Assembly: GCA_944472135.2 (NCBI GenBank)
Contig: OX235262.1
Location: forward strand, 166,035,509 to 166,099,508
DNA: 64,000 nucleotides
Direction: 5' to 3'
From: Trichobilharzia regenti
Taxonomy: Eukaryota; Platyhelminthes; Trematoda; Strigeidida; Schistosomatidae
In this document: positions 10,053 to 25,000 of the stretch, one piece after another
Position numbering within the stretch: position 1 is the first letter of the stretch
Layout: each line of letters begins with the position of its first letter
Program-made: the position numbers and the translations under genes
The notes under the pieces: model-generated
Database searches by the model: none
The model's input: only the letters and a program-made list of their open reading frames with translations
Told to the model about the DNA's origin: nothing

Positions 10053-13000
10053 CACTTTAGACACCCTGTAAATCTCAACGCCTTATTTTACTATGACGCT
10101 CTGACAGCATGCTTGCTAGTGGACAAAGGTTTGTTAAAAATCATACACTGTTTGTTTTTATTTAAAAATTCAGGTTGTACGCAGCTGATGAGAACCAACG
10201 AAATAAAATGGATCCAGATTATTCTGTGCCAATGTTTCTTCTTTCTTTGTTCAAATTTATAAACGAGAATCATTGTATGAAATTCTTGGATGAAACAACT
10301 GTCCTGTACTCCTCGATTTTCAATGGTACTCTAACTGATATCAGTCCGTGGTCAAACTCGATTAACTTTTATAACAATTCACTAATTGAATGTTGGAAAA
10401 GATATTTGCATCGTCTGGTCGTTTTGAGAAAATAAACTTATAAAATCATTAAAAGACATACCGTAAAATCTAATCCACAGTCGATGACGTAGGACACATC
10501 ATCAAAAGTCATGCATGATTCTGCAATATTTGATGAAAGTATCTAGAAGGTAAGCATAAAAGAGTGTAAGTAAAAAAATATTGTAAAAAATATCTCCACA
10601 AAAATTTTATCCTGGAATTCAAATTCGTTTTATGGTTAGATAATGCATGGATTATTACACTTGTCTACACTGCAGACTGAATTCTGTCAGACACGTTTGC
10701 AACGAGGTATCTATGTCAGATAGCTTACCGCCATGCTGCACTTTGAATTATTGTTATTAGATGGCTGGGGACAATCGGTAAGTAGCCTTGGACACAGGTT
10801 TCGTGCTTATTGGCACTCATTAACAAGACGTATCTGCAATCTTCAAGGAGCTCATGTCTCTTCTAAGATTCCAACCCGTGCCACTTAATACTGCAGTCAG
10901 TAACCTGTTCAGCAATACATTCTTGTGAATTCTTTAAATTTATTGAATTTGTTATGTACACATATCTACTGGATAATGATTGTGTTATGTCTGCGCCTGC
11001 TGACTGGTAATAGGAGTAATAAACTCGACTGGTACCCTAATATGCCTATTTGCTCGTTGTACCTTCCAATTCACTGAACCACGGAAATACCGAAAGACAA
11101 AGGCTGGACTGTGACTGTAAGAAACTGTACTACATACTACTACTTCTATACTGTACCGTATATTCATTAGCAAAACGACACATGATATTTATGCATTTTA
11201 ACAACAATAAGGTCGGATCAAAGCCGTGAGAAATTATTGATCACACAAGTCACATAATACGTGAGAAAAGATTGATCATATAATCAATCGCAATATTTGT
11301 GAGAAATGATTATATACTATTTTATGCGAGATCGTATCGGATTGTAATTGAAGTGGCAATTAAGATTGTGATAGGATTCAAACCGGAAACCTCTGCATTA
11401 CTACGTGTCGACCTATGGGATACGCTACGAGACTCAGTTTCTAACTAAGTCAATTTTTCACTAAGGTCATCATGCATAATACGCACCTGCCATGTAAGTG
11501 AGTGAGCGAGTGATGCGTAATTATCTATCCAACACTTTCACATCACCTTCCCAGGTAGGTCTTCTTTTTTTAGTTATAATCATAGTGAGTCATATGAAGG
11601 CAGAAGGTTACAAATTGTTAAAGAGGGCTTTAAGAGTAGTATTGGATCGGCAGGCTATTGTCAACAGTCATTGCATCAATAGCAATCTGCCAGTTCAAGT
11701 CTAGCAATGTTATTGGTGCTGCTGATGTATTTGTTGACATTTGTCATTTTTTGTGTCAGCGATCATTTTAAGTGGTAGTTGAAAATTAAGCTTGTTGCGT
11801 TGCAGCTTGAATTCGATCTACCCTACAGTTACGAGGTGAACATGCGTCAGGGAAAATATTGAAATAGATTCTATTTTTCTGATCAGAAATATCAATTGAG
11901 GATTTCTGGAAGGTGGTTTGGACATAGAATGAATAAATGTGATAGAAAGACAGAGTAGGTCAATAATGACCAAATGAAAAATAGCGTTAATTTGATGATA
12001 TTAGATAGTTCGAGGCAATCAGCAGGAAGCCTTGGACCTGGAATTCGTGCTGGTTGACACTCGTCAGCATGGCGTTTCTGCAACCTTGAAGGAACTCATG
12101 TCCCTTCTGAGATTCCAACCCACGTCACTCTGTCAGTACTGCAGTGAGAGACGTTACCACTGAGCTATCCGAGCTCGCGATTGACCTCCTGTAGGACTGT
12201 GGTGGGTAGTCTGATTGAACACTAGCAACTAGTGTGACGTGTCTAGCCCTTTCTTTACCATTAACTTTAGTGTTAAGATTGTGCCGTAAATCTCCACCTA
12301 AAATTATGTCAAAAAGGTTATAAAAGTCATATATTTCGACAGACTATGAAAGATAATGCAAGTACGACGTTTATTTTTGTTGGTATCAGCTGTGTAGAAA
12401 AGTGAAGCGTGGCAAGCAGAGGTCTTCATTGTGTTGGACATCAATTTTTGGAGAATTTCGATGACGAGGTACAAGATTGTTGGTGAATGCGTCAACATAC
12501 TTCCTGTTTTTTTATCTTAAATCATGTGATCACCGTTTTTCTTTTCTTCCTATTTTTCTAGTTGATTTAACCGTCTTTTGAAAACACAGTTTTAAGAAAT
12601 ACATACTTTCTTACCAGGCTTCACAGCTAAACATATGAATTACTCAGTATCAAAAAAGACTTTGAGTTTAAGTATTCATTTAATAAGTACTTGTAAACGT
12701 GGCGATGAAAACGGAATCACACATGTTTTTATAATCTGGATAACTGGATATCAGGGATCTCTGGGAACGCTATATGTATTGATATGACTAAAGATGGAAA
12801 ATTACTGCCTCATAGCGTTATACAAGAAAACACTCGTCTTTCGAACACATCGTTAAATATGGGGATTACATATATTATTGATAGTGAATGCAATGATCTA
12901 ATACTGCTGACTTCGTCGGGAAGAAAGTTGTCTTATTATAGTATCTAAGCTGAAGAAAGATTTGATAGTCTGAAATATTGCCATATTCTGAATTAAAAGT

Positions 13001-16000
13001 TAATCTGAACCAAGAATATTCTCTTTTCAATAATTTCTCCACTTCAGGTTCTTACAATTATAAAATATAATATTTGTGGTCATTACAATAAAGGCCAGTT
13101 GTGCGGCGGATAAATTTTTAACGTAGAATAACAGATTAGTTTTGTTTTTTTCTTTGCTTATTATTAAAATTATTATTACAGTTATTATTATTATTATTCG
13201 TCATAATTTATGCCCCTCATGCAAACATTACCTCAATACTATCGAATTCTTCATTTATACTATCCGGACTTAATATTAGTGATATTATCTCTTTTCTGAA
13301 TATATGCCTCCACTGTCTCATTTCACATATTAGTTATTTCATTATGTATCTCTCATTGCAGTCTTACTATCTCCTGTTTAAGACAGACCACTTTGTACTA
13401 GCCACTCACCTGACGCCTTTTATAACCTTGAACTGACTTGTCAATTTTCCTACCCCACACTCTACAATTCTATTATGATTAATCACCACCATTGTCTCCC
13501 ATTTCACAGAAATATTTTCTAATCGATTTCAGCCTAGCAAGTTTGTCATACAAATATGACTATTTATTTTGATACCCCATAACTAATCTGTTATTCTACG
13601 TTAAAAATTTATCCGCCGGACAACTGGCCTTTATTGTAACGACAACATATATGTTTTATAATTGTAAGAACCTGAAGAGAAATTATTGAAATGAAGAAAG
13701 ATACCCTTGAAAATAAACGGGATTCAATTACATCCATTTCCAAACGGCATCTTATGAAAAGCTTGCACAGTTGTTGGCTGAACTAATTTTAAAGTAGTAA
13801 GCGTACACATACAATGAGTAGTTGTCTTAGCCTGTGGTATAAGTTTTTTTGATTTCATTTTTCTTATCCTGTAAGTCATAAGAAAGTAAGCAAATGAAGT
13901 TTATAAGAGATTCTATAGTGATTTATCCCACATCGTGATTATCATAGTGTAGCTTGTAATATAAAATTAATATTGTTTCAACACATAATGAACTTACTAG
14001 TCTACGAACGGAACTCTTAGACCGAGCATATATTGTTTTTAAATCAGCAACAAGCATTCTAGAGTGCAGAATCAATATTAATGGTCTTCTAAAAAGGTAC
14101 AGATTAAAAACAGAAAGCTGACGTAACTGACATAAGGTGAATTCATAGGATCAAAATTTCATTTCAAGAGAGTATGATTAGGCTTATTTAATTTATTTAT
14201 TTGCATTTTTAGTGACTACTGAAATATGCAAATTGTTAGTAGCATTATACTTTCAGAGTGGATCTACACTGATTGACTGGAACTAGGGATTGGATTAATG
14301 TTTGTTAATCAAATAAAGTAATAAAGTGTTTCGAATTCACCTATTACGTCAGGTGCTCTTTTATATTTCCTATTCTGTTTACAAAATTTCATTATTTTGT
14401 CTGAACATTGCTCACTCTACACAATCTTTGTTGTTTTATAAAAACATAATTTCTGTAGTTATGTAACCTGTTATATTGTTATATTGTTTCTAGTTAAACT
14501 TTGTTTCTCCGCGAAAAGTGTAGGGGTCTGATTATCCTAAAAATAGTCAATCGCGAATCGCTCTTATTAGATGGTGGGAGGAAATTGAAAAAACGCTTTG
14601 CATCTGGGTTTCGTACTTGTTGGCACACATCAGCCTGCAAAGCATATCTGCAGCCATGAATGAACTCATGTCTCCTCTCAGGTTATAAATACACCCTACT
14701 GGTTAGTGACTACTAAAAAGCATGAAAACTGGTTCGAAGGCTTCTTGCTAATTACCTCCAGCCATCTTATAACAAAAATCACAGGGTACTGTAATAGTGA
14801 GCAAACTTGTCTGATAGAATTCAGTCTGTACCAAAGAAAAACTAGACTCATGACACTAGTTACTAACTAGTGTTCAGCTAAAATAATGAGTTCTTTTAAA
14901 TCTTAATAGTATACCTACTTACATCATTCTTGACATATGTCACTCTTAGTTCCTATCAGTTACTCCTTTTCATCGGGAAAAAAACTGTATTCAAACCTTT
15001 TCTGTATCTTTTATTTTATTATATTGTGGCCAGCTGACAAAAAAACTGTGAAATAATAGAGGAAGAGCTCATATTATCCTGGTACATTGGCTGTTCTTGT
15101 TTTGTTCAAGTTGGCTACTGCGAGGAATTTTATGAAGTGTTTACTCGAAAACACTTAAAATCCACCGTCTGTACAATCAACTAATAAAGCTAAACATCTT
15201 GGAGAAAACATTTCCATTGTATTTCTACAGTGGTTCAGTAGATTTGGAACTTGAGATCAAATTGAAGGTTTCCATTGCTGTATTCATCTACTGTTCTAAA
15301 ACTTGTTTCTTGAAGTCAACCAATGAACCCACTGAGGATATAATACTTACCGTCTTCATATTTTAAATGCATTCATTAAAATAAAAAAATAATTTTTCCT
15401 TCACGTTCCCAGTGGAACATAAGGCTTCAAACTAGTGGCTTGAAATTTCTGTAGCAGTGTTTAATTTTACAGGATAGGGTTGCTAGCCTCATGATCAACC
15501 TTTCCTCTTCACCAGATTTTTTAAAATATTGGCTCAGAGATGTAAAGGAGTGCTTCGGACGGGGATCGAACCCCGGACCACATGCATGTTCGGCGAGCGT
15601 CCTAACCGCTGTGCCACCGACGCAAATGCATTCATTAGAGATAAAAAAATGAAATTTCGAAGTAAGAAGGCGCCTAAATATCCCTACATGATTAGAGCTA
15701 TTCCTGTGCACTAAAAAATCCACAATACTTCAATCCAACTAAATGATAATGCAGGAAAGTTAATATTTTGGTGATATTCTCGCAAGTAAAACTTATCAGA
15801 AAAAGAGAGTGCAGATAAAATTTACTGCATACTTTGATGATTTCCACGGCGAAATCTCAGAGCTTAGTAATCTTTCTCGTAATGTTATGATCTCTTCGTA
15901 GGATGGCAAAAAGACCAATATTGTGCCTAAAAAAGAAAAAAATTATTATGAAATTCAGTATGTTGTTGAACAGTTAACTAACAGATCTCTCTCATAAAAA

Positions 16001-19000
16001 TACTTTCCATTGGGTGAATTCATTATCTGACATTTACATGAGTAAGTTTACAGATAAGGCTGGTGTGTAAAATTGGCATAGTATTCAAAGTGATCGAGAT
16101 ATTAGATTCAGTGGTTAGCCAGCTTACCAGAGAGTGGGATGAACCTCGTAATTAGGTATCATAGTTAACAAGGTTCAGAAACAAGTCCAAACTACGAATT
16201 CAATAGTTACTGATGCCATCATAGAAATCAGCCTTACACTGCAGTACAATCGAATATTGAAATCTCATACCTAAGACAATGTGTAGCTGCTCGGTCAGAG
16301 TGTAGCATATGCGTCTTTTGCCTTAATTAATGCTAGATAGCAATATTTTACACCACAAGAGAGTGAAAATTTCAGCTAATTATGCTGCATGTTTATTTTA
16401 ATTTATGATACGGATTGTACTTACGGTTTTATTTATAAAACAACTTTGTAGATTTATCGTTGTCTATAATAGAAAACTTCAAAATCAGCTTTGATAAGGT
16501 TTGGCATTTAACACAGGTACGTCTTAAATTTTAAAACGGTTGAAACTGTACTCCCTATGAACCATTCTATAGTGTCACTGCCTTTAATATAAGGATAAAA
16601 CTTGAGCACTGTGGTGGAGTATAACTCCATCATGGATAAAATTTATTTTGATAAGGTCTCACAGTGTTATACAGTAATATTTACTAATGAAACGATTCCA
16701 GCACAACTTATGGCTGCTCATAATTATATCAGGATGTTCATACAACTTTCTTGCTTCTTTTATATAGATCAGCAAAAATTGATTAGATACGCAAATAAAC
16801 TCAATATTAGATAATGTACATTCGGAAATAATATAATAAAAACAATAAGATGGGAAATACCACGTTTTCATAGTTAAAAAAATAAATAACTTTCCAGAAT
16901 GTGATAATGTGAATTGAATACAATTTAACATTATTTATTATCCTCCGGTGATTTGACTGGTAATAATATCTCCCATACATATCTATGGTATTTCAGTTGA
17001 GTCATTTCTGTTGCATGTATTGGGTGTAGAATATTCAACGAACTAGGATTCAGTAATCAGTTTCTCTCTCTCCATCTACTTATATTACTTTTTAGAATTT
17101 TGACTCAGTCCCACCCTGTTGTGTGGTTGTGTTTTGATGCATGCAGTGATATTGCTGAGATTTTTTTCTAATTTACTTTTCTTCGTAGGATCAAACATTC
17201 TAACCTTAGGTAAATTTTTATGTTCTGATAATCTCACTACACCTGCTCTACTAGTTTAACCTTTAGTATTTCGACTTTGTATATCACAATCACATAAACG
17301 GGTGAGAACAAATTAACAGGTTTGAACAAATGAAAGATATCTTGTGGTGTTTCGTTTATTCTAATAAACGTACAGTGATTCACTGCTACTTACTGCATGA
17401 CACTGTGAGTACAACTCACTGCTAATAATTACCAAAGTGATTTTCATCAAATCAAAGATGATTATTTTCACTGCAAAGATGGTATTTTGAAACATTCATG
17501 CAGGTATTCATGATATTATTGTATTTGGCCTTACATTATGTTTATTATGAGTGGATATAGCGGCTTTGACTTGGTAATCTCTTAGTACATTTGCTCGGAA
17601 ACCCAACATACTATTCCTTCTTTCTTATGTCTTTCAAATTTTCAAATATCTTGCCGTATACACTTCTGGTAATAGCAACTTTCAGGTCAAACAAGTTTAA
17701 TACTGAACTACAGATACAGAGCACAAAGTTAGCATAAAAGGGATACACCAAGACACATACATCAGACTCGAAGAACATATACCAGAATTGTATTCAGAAA
17801 CTAAGAGTAAACTTATAAGGAATAGTTTGAGTATTTATTTTTTTATTTTTGATTACAGCTTCATTCCACAACGTATTTTTTGGTACAGGTATGGAATTTT
17901 CAGCATATGATATTGGTAGCCCAAATTTTGTAGGCCGACCATAGATATCAGGTGTGCGTTGGCAGGGGATAGAACTCCGGACCATGTACATGGTCGGCGC
18001 GAGTCCTAAACACTGTGCCACGACGCACATTGTGGAAATACCAAAATATACTTAAAGATAAAGTGCTGAGACTAATTGCTTAGCTTGATAAGATCAACCA
18101 CTCATAATAATACATGAGAACTTAGGATGTAAAAGTGAGATGTTTTAATCTACAGTGATAACTAACTGTAATGCAACACATACAGTCTACCTTACCTTCT
18201 GCCAAAGAACTATCAATTTTCACAATGAGCATAGTCAACAGATCATAATCAACTGTTGTCTCAGGTTCTGTACAATTTCTAGCTAACTGATAAGATAAGA
18301 GTAGCTTGTTGTATAGATTTTGTTGATTTATACTTTTTCTTTTTTCTGTTGAGGCTTTTTGTGAATGAGTTAGGGTGATTTGATTTTCATTTAAAGTGCA
18401 ATTATCGAATTGTGAACTGCTCAATGAACTTTGAAACCAAGAACCGTATCTTAAAAGTATAGCTTCCCAGTTTTCTGGTTCATGTCGAAGACTTTGAGAA
18501 ACCCTAGAAAATGAAATATAATTATACAAAACTATCTCATAAAACGATCACAATACTTTGATGGCATGATGAAGTTTAGCAGTTAAATTGTTAATTTTAT
18601 ACACTTATTAACTCATGAAGTGATCTCGTGAATTCCGGTTATTAGTAGAGTCTAGGATGCACACTTCGTCCTATTTAGGACTCGTCACTTGGATGTACCA
18701 GCATTCTCCAGTGAGTGACGTTGTTCCCAGTTAGACTAGAACCTAGTACTGTTCGTGTTAAACGGTAAAGCGTTATCTGCTAAGCAAATCGGCCCACGAA
18801 AGCCGTCTGTTCTGCAACGAGCATCGGTTGCTGATTGTTTTTTAGGCAATTTTGGTTTTCCTGTTGGTTGGTTGGATCGAAATGTTTGGCCTGTGTTGAC
18901 AAGAAGATTGCAAGTACATTCAGCTAATAAGTCCCAAATAAGAAAAAATAAGCATCCTTGGTCCTACTCCTAGTCAGCATCTACCAAATTACTGCATGTT

Positions 19001-22000
19001 TATCAACAAACATCATCGAAGCATCAACAAATAGAGCTTATATGTCAAGAGAGGCCGAACATTTCGAGTCAGTCAGTCAACAACAAAATTACAATCGACA
19101 TTAAAAAATAATAATTAACTCAGTTCAAGTGAAAAAAGCACTTTAAAGAAGCAGAATGTTGACATTTTACTACAACAGTAATAAAACACAGCATTTAGAG
19201 ACAGTACAAATGATTTCCGGCAAAGTGTATGCTGATATAAAAATAACAGAATGAACCACTATCATTATTATTTCCTTTAATTCCTAGAGGAACATAGGGC
19301 TTCAGCCGTGCGTCTCCATTGGGTTCGGTTTTCTGCCAACATTTTCACCCTGCTCCAAGTCTGCCAACATGCTTTCATCTCCTACTCACATGACCTCCAA
19401 GTCATCCTCGCACTGACGACAAACTCGCCGCTACCTTTTCAGGTTCCATTCGTCTAGTGATGTCACTTGATGGTTTCCTCAGAGTATGGCCAATCCATCT
19501 CCATTTCTTCCTGCTTATTTGTTTCACAATCGGTTCCTCGTTGATTCTCTCATTGCCAGAGATCACTGCTGCTGATCTTTTCTGGCCATCTGATCTTCAG
19601 TGAAGTATTGAGCGAATGCAGCTGTAGATGAAGGTCTGTGGTTTGTTTGAGGTGCTCTTTATGACGCGCAGTGCAAGTCTCTGTTCTTTATAGTAGCACT
19701 GACTTTACATTGGAGTTGAAAATCCGGATCTTATTTTTGATGCTGAGTGCTGTTGACCTCCACAGAGACTTGAGAGTGATGAAAGCTTGTCTTGCTTTTC
19801 TGATTCTGGCTTTGATATCCTCGTCAATTCCAACTGTAGTTAAAACGATGCTTCCCAGGTAGGTAGGCAAATGAGGTTGCTTCTTTCAGGTTCCTCCCAT
19901 TTATGCTGATTGTTGTTTGTTGCTGTTGCTGTTGGCCAGGAATCTTCATCACCTCTGTTTTATCTATGTTTACCTGAAGTCCTATCTTTGATGCTTCTTC
20001 TGACAACTTGTTGCTTATCGCTTGCATATCTTCCAATTTGTGGGAATGAACCACTGTGTAATACAGAAGCAGGATATCGCTTTGTCTTTAACGCAATGCG
20101 AATTGAATAGCCTGATGTAACCGCTGGGAGTTTAATCAGCAATCAGTTCACTGTGGCTTCGCAAAAGTTCACGTTTTACGTCATTTTATTCATCGGCATA
20201 GACCTCTAGCGACCAATGCATCGTTGAAGTCCATGCAGATATTTCAGAAGAAAGAGTAGTAAGCTTTCATCGATTCACTCAATCAGCAAATTATTGCGAA
20301 GTAATCTATATGTGTCTGTTATTGATTTGGCATTTGCTGTTGCCAAGTGGGAAAACTTTTCTTCTGGTGTCTGGGGTGTTGTTAGCCAAGAATGACTACT
20401 ATTTTCAATTTGCTATTCACTGTGATAACCCGGTACAATCACCTCATTGAGATAGCAGTTATCATTTTGAGTACATTTAGTATTTGGTTTTGATAAGTTT
20501 TCCAGGTGTGCATACGCTTGGTAAAATTAAGCCAATATTACAACTACAGTACAGAATATCCGTAAAAGAATAAATATATCAAAGTGAAATAGAGTATAAT
20601 AAAGAAGATGAGTTTATAATACTCACATATGTGTTCTCAGTAATCCTGCCACCTCATCATGACCAAATATACGTGCCAAATCGTATGCATTAACTCCGAC
20701 AATAGTATAGACTTCATTTGTAATTGTAACTTTGCGATGTTGTGGACCTAAAAGCTCAAAATCTTTTTGACAGTTATTACGGGTTTGTGAGATTAACACT
20801 TCGTAGGGCATAGCTAGACGCGTAAATGGATTCGCTCCAAGGCCTAACAGACGGTCAACAGCATCCATTAATCCAGCAGCAGAACAAACCATGAGTGGAG
20901 TCAGACCTTCAAGTGTAAAATTTAAAAAAAATAAATACATTAATAGCAGGAGCTTTTCTTTTATAAGTTTATAAAAATCTCTAAAACTATCATGGTAGCT
21001 AAAATAAAATAAGATAAATATGTTGGCTTTAGGGTTTCGTTGGTACACAATACGTTTTATGATCACTTCACAAATATTTGAGGATTCTTGGATTGAGATT
21101 TTCGCGCTCTAGAAAATCTCTAAGTATGGCTAAGTAAAGGTGTAGTTAAAAACTAACCACAGTTCGATATTAGACCGCCTGGTCCAAACCGGCCACGAAG
21201 CCAGCCCGGAAGAATCCTTCTCTATCATCTACCGGGTACTGAATCAATTACCAGAAACATCGAGGTACCGCATGTTCAAAACAGCAGAGCCTATCGCGAT
21301 TCGCGTGAAACAACCAGTGCTTTGTGTACAAAAGAGGTGATTCCAGCCACTACAAACCCCTGGCTTGCCTTCAGTGGACACTACAAATTCATGAATTTGT
21401 AATATTATCTTTCCTAATTTTTCTGACATTCAGTTTATTGTCACGTTGATGCTATTGAACTGTAATCTATTGATATTATTGATTCGATGTTATTTAAACA
21501 ACATTAATGTTGTTCATAAAACTAATTCGTTTATCCACTATAATGAATATACAACTGTCCACTCTACACTAGCTTATTGATTAGTCATTATCTCACACTT
21601 ATTAGGTCATGCCAACTTCTGTCTCCTTTCTAACTTACAATTAGTCATCCCTTCTTACACCTCACACTATGTAGCAGAATTTTCAAGGACAAAGTTTACC
21701 AGTATCTGATTGGTCAAAAACTAATGTGTCTAGTTATAATTACGATTGTACAGCTCATGAAAATGAATCGTCGAAAAGAAAATTTTCTTCGCTGTTTGTG
21801 CCTTTTCTTATGAATATACAACTGCAGAACCTGATGATGAAATTATTGAAAACAGGATTCTTTGTTCAGTAACCATTCTTCTGAAGATTCTTCGATTGTT
21901 TACAGACTGTTTATCGAAAAGAAGAAAAAGAAGTATGCAGAATGGCAACTGCATTACAATGGATCATACTTTTAAGGTGATCATCTACCACTCATACACC

Positions 22001-25000
22001 ACTGGCCGTGCATATTTACATATATCATTGTTTCCTTATCTAAAGGTACTGTGACAGGTACTGAAATATACTTTTCTGCTGACTTTATTGTGTGTTCTCG
22101 CTTAAATAGAACACGCAGGAAAATGATGATGGAGTAGGCTAGCGTCTGTATCCAGCTAGGCGTCCCTACTCAACCCAGTGTGTTACAAAAATAAAAGTGG
22201 CGACACCACAGTATACGGTTTGATAATTAACTTGATTGTAAATAAGTTCAAAAACTCCTTGCACTGGTCTGCATTGAACTTTTGTCTACCCATCGTGGAA
22301 TACACTATTTAACTTAGATTCAATGTGAGTGAATCAATTACCAAATGACCAACTTTATTAAGTTACATAATGAATTGACAGCAGTTAGTTTGGGAACCAC
22401 TGAAAACATACAGGAAATGACAGCTACTTCCTACAAATTTAGGACTGTTCCGTAGCACGTATCCATCTACTAACAGAAGGGTACATCATGAGTACTGGTC
22501 AATGTTCCGTAGTCTATTTTACTTATTATTTATTCAGGTTTATACGGCTTTAATTGGTGTGAGCTCTGACCACCAATCATGACAAAACAGCTGCCCCCTA
22601 CTCCTTGGTCTTCAGTGGGTTTTTCAACTTGAAAAAAAACCTCTGATTCTTTCATATTAGAAAAGAATTTCGGTACATGCTATAAATACTGAGAAGGTAA
22701 ACCCTAGTTATTGCAACCATTGACAATATCGAACATATTTTATGCTCCCATTTCAATGTAAAAGGTTAACTTAGTGCTTATTTCAACATCAATCTGACAT
22801 CTTATCTTAGGCGGTTACTACTGAATAGATTTCAAAGCGAAATTCATAATTATTATTGTATCCTTTATTCCGAGAGGAACCTAGGGCTTCAGTAGCACAT
22901 CTCCACATCGTTCGGTTCTCTGCCAACGTTTTCAACTAGTTTCACGTCTGCCCACATGCTTTCATCTCCTCTTCGAATCACTTCCTCCATGTCTACCCCG
23001 CACTAATGACGAACTCGCCGCTTCCCATTAAGATGCCATTCGAGAGTCTGGCGTGCGATGTCATTTGATTGTTTGTTTTCTCGGAGTATGGACAATCCAG
23101 TTCCATTTCTTCATGAAAATTTGTTGCACAATCGATTCCTTCTGGGTTGTTTCGCTCCCAGAAATCCCTCACTATTGCTGATCTTTTCTGGCCATTTGAT
23201 ATTGAGAAATGAGCAAATACAGCTGTTGATTAAGGTTTATAGCTTGCTTGAAGTGCCCTTTGTGACTCAGCACCAGGTCTCTGATCCGTATAGTAGCATT
23301 GACTTCACACTGGAGTTGAAAATCCGGATCTTATTTTTGATGCTGAGTGCTGCTGATCTTCACACAGATTTGAGAGTAATGAAAGCCTGTTTTGCTTCCC
23401 CGATCCTCGCTTTGATATCCTCATCAGTTCCACCTGTATTTGAAACGATGCTTCCCAGTTAGGTAGGTGAAGGAGGTTGCTTCTTTCAGATTTCTCCCAT
23501 TTATGCCGATTGTTGACCTTGATGCGCTTTTCAATTTGTGTGTTACATTTACTTAGTTACATAAAACTCTCATTTCTCTGGTGTTTCTGGCCGGGAAGTA
23601 GCAGAAGTTTTTGTTATTGGTTTACTTTCAAACACTGATCTCTCTAATAATAATAATAATAATAATAATAATCACGGCTTTACTCTGTATGTTGCGTCTA
23701 TACAGAATACAGAATCTCCAGCATTTACTCATTTAGTAATCGACGATGTATCATCTAAAACAATAATATCCCACCCGAAGTTTGCTACAGCACTACTCGA
23801 CAATCTTCGTCCTGCATTTTCTTCGAAAATTTTCTAGTTGTAGGTAGAAACTTATTTAGAACTGCACGTGAATATAGATTTGAAACGGAGTAAAGACGAT
23901 GCATTTTGATAGATAAGGAGTTTAGGTAGCCCAGTGATTTAAGCAAGCCACTCGACATACTTTCATATTATACTTCTGTAAATGGGTATTTGTATTGTAA
24001 TTTTCCGGAGGAAATATTCTTATAACATAAGATAAATTTGTGTAGCTTTGTTTAAGTACAAAAGTAAAATACACAAAAAATTTTCAAAAGGTCAAAAGGT
24101 ACAACATCGTTTGTAATTAACGCGTAACCAGATATCACACTGAAGGGAGGATAAATGGTAGCAAGAGAAGAAAATAGCCTAAACTTATTGTAACAATAAG
24201 CTTCAACTACACGTGGAATGGATGAGAATGTCAAATGCAGGATCGGGAAAGCAAGAGAGACTTTCATCACTCTTAAAACAGTGTGCGTATCCGCTGCACC
24301 CAGTATCAGGAACAAGATTCAGATTTTCAACGCAAATGTTAAGTTAGTCACTTTCTCTGTATAGTCCAAAGACTTGGCGCGTCATGAAAAGCATTTCCAA
24401 CAGCCTGCTGCAGACTATCATCAACAGCTGCTGCCTTCTCTGGCTCCAAAGTGAAGGTCTTATGGGCAGCCAGAAGGGAGTGGCAATAAAAAAACTCTGT
24501 GGATGAACCAATGAGAAACCTATCGCTCAAAACATATGACAAAGAAAGTGGAGATGAATCAGACACATACTGAATAGACGGCTATACCATCAATCAAGTG
24601 TAAACCCGAGTGGGAAACAACAGGTTAGGTGTCTGGTGGTGACATGGGGGAGATTGTGTCAGGGGGCAATGAAAGCTAGTGGTCACCTGTGTGATCAGAT
24701 GAAGAGAACTTCGGAGAACAGGAAGAAATGCAGGCATGCTGTTGAAGCGCTATATTTTACTCTGAATCCAAGGGTATAATAATATATTATAACAAATGAG
24801 AATAATATACATGAAATAATTGGTATAACCTGTAGTAACAATACTACCTGAATTAGAATGTTCATAATCAACCGATATCCAGCTAGCTAAAATACACTGA
24901 AATAAGTTTGTCAGACAAGAGTGTAAGTGACCATTAATTTCTGATTCATCATTTTCCTGAAAAATGAAAACAGCATTGTGATAAAAATAATCAATTAGTA

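Noticed and set aside
15780..15826. Extension of exon 13 into a shifted frame reading FYLHS
   Set aside because: It looked like the conserved LHS block, but the true block with splice sites and correct phase lies in exon 14 (14088-13998).
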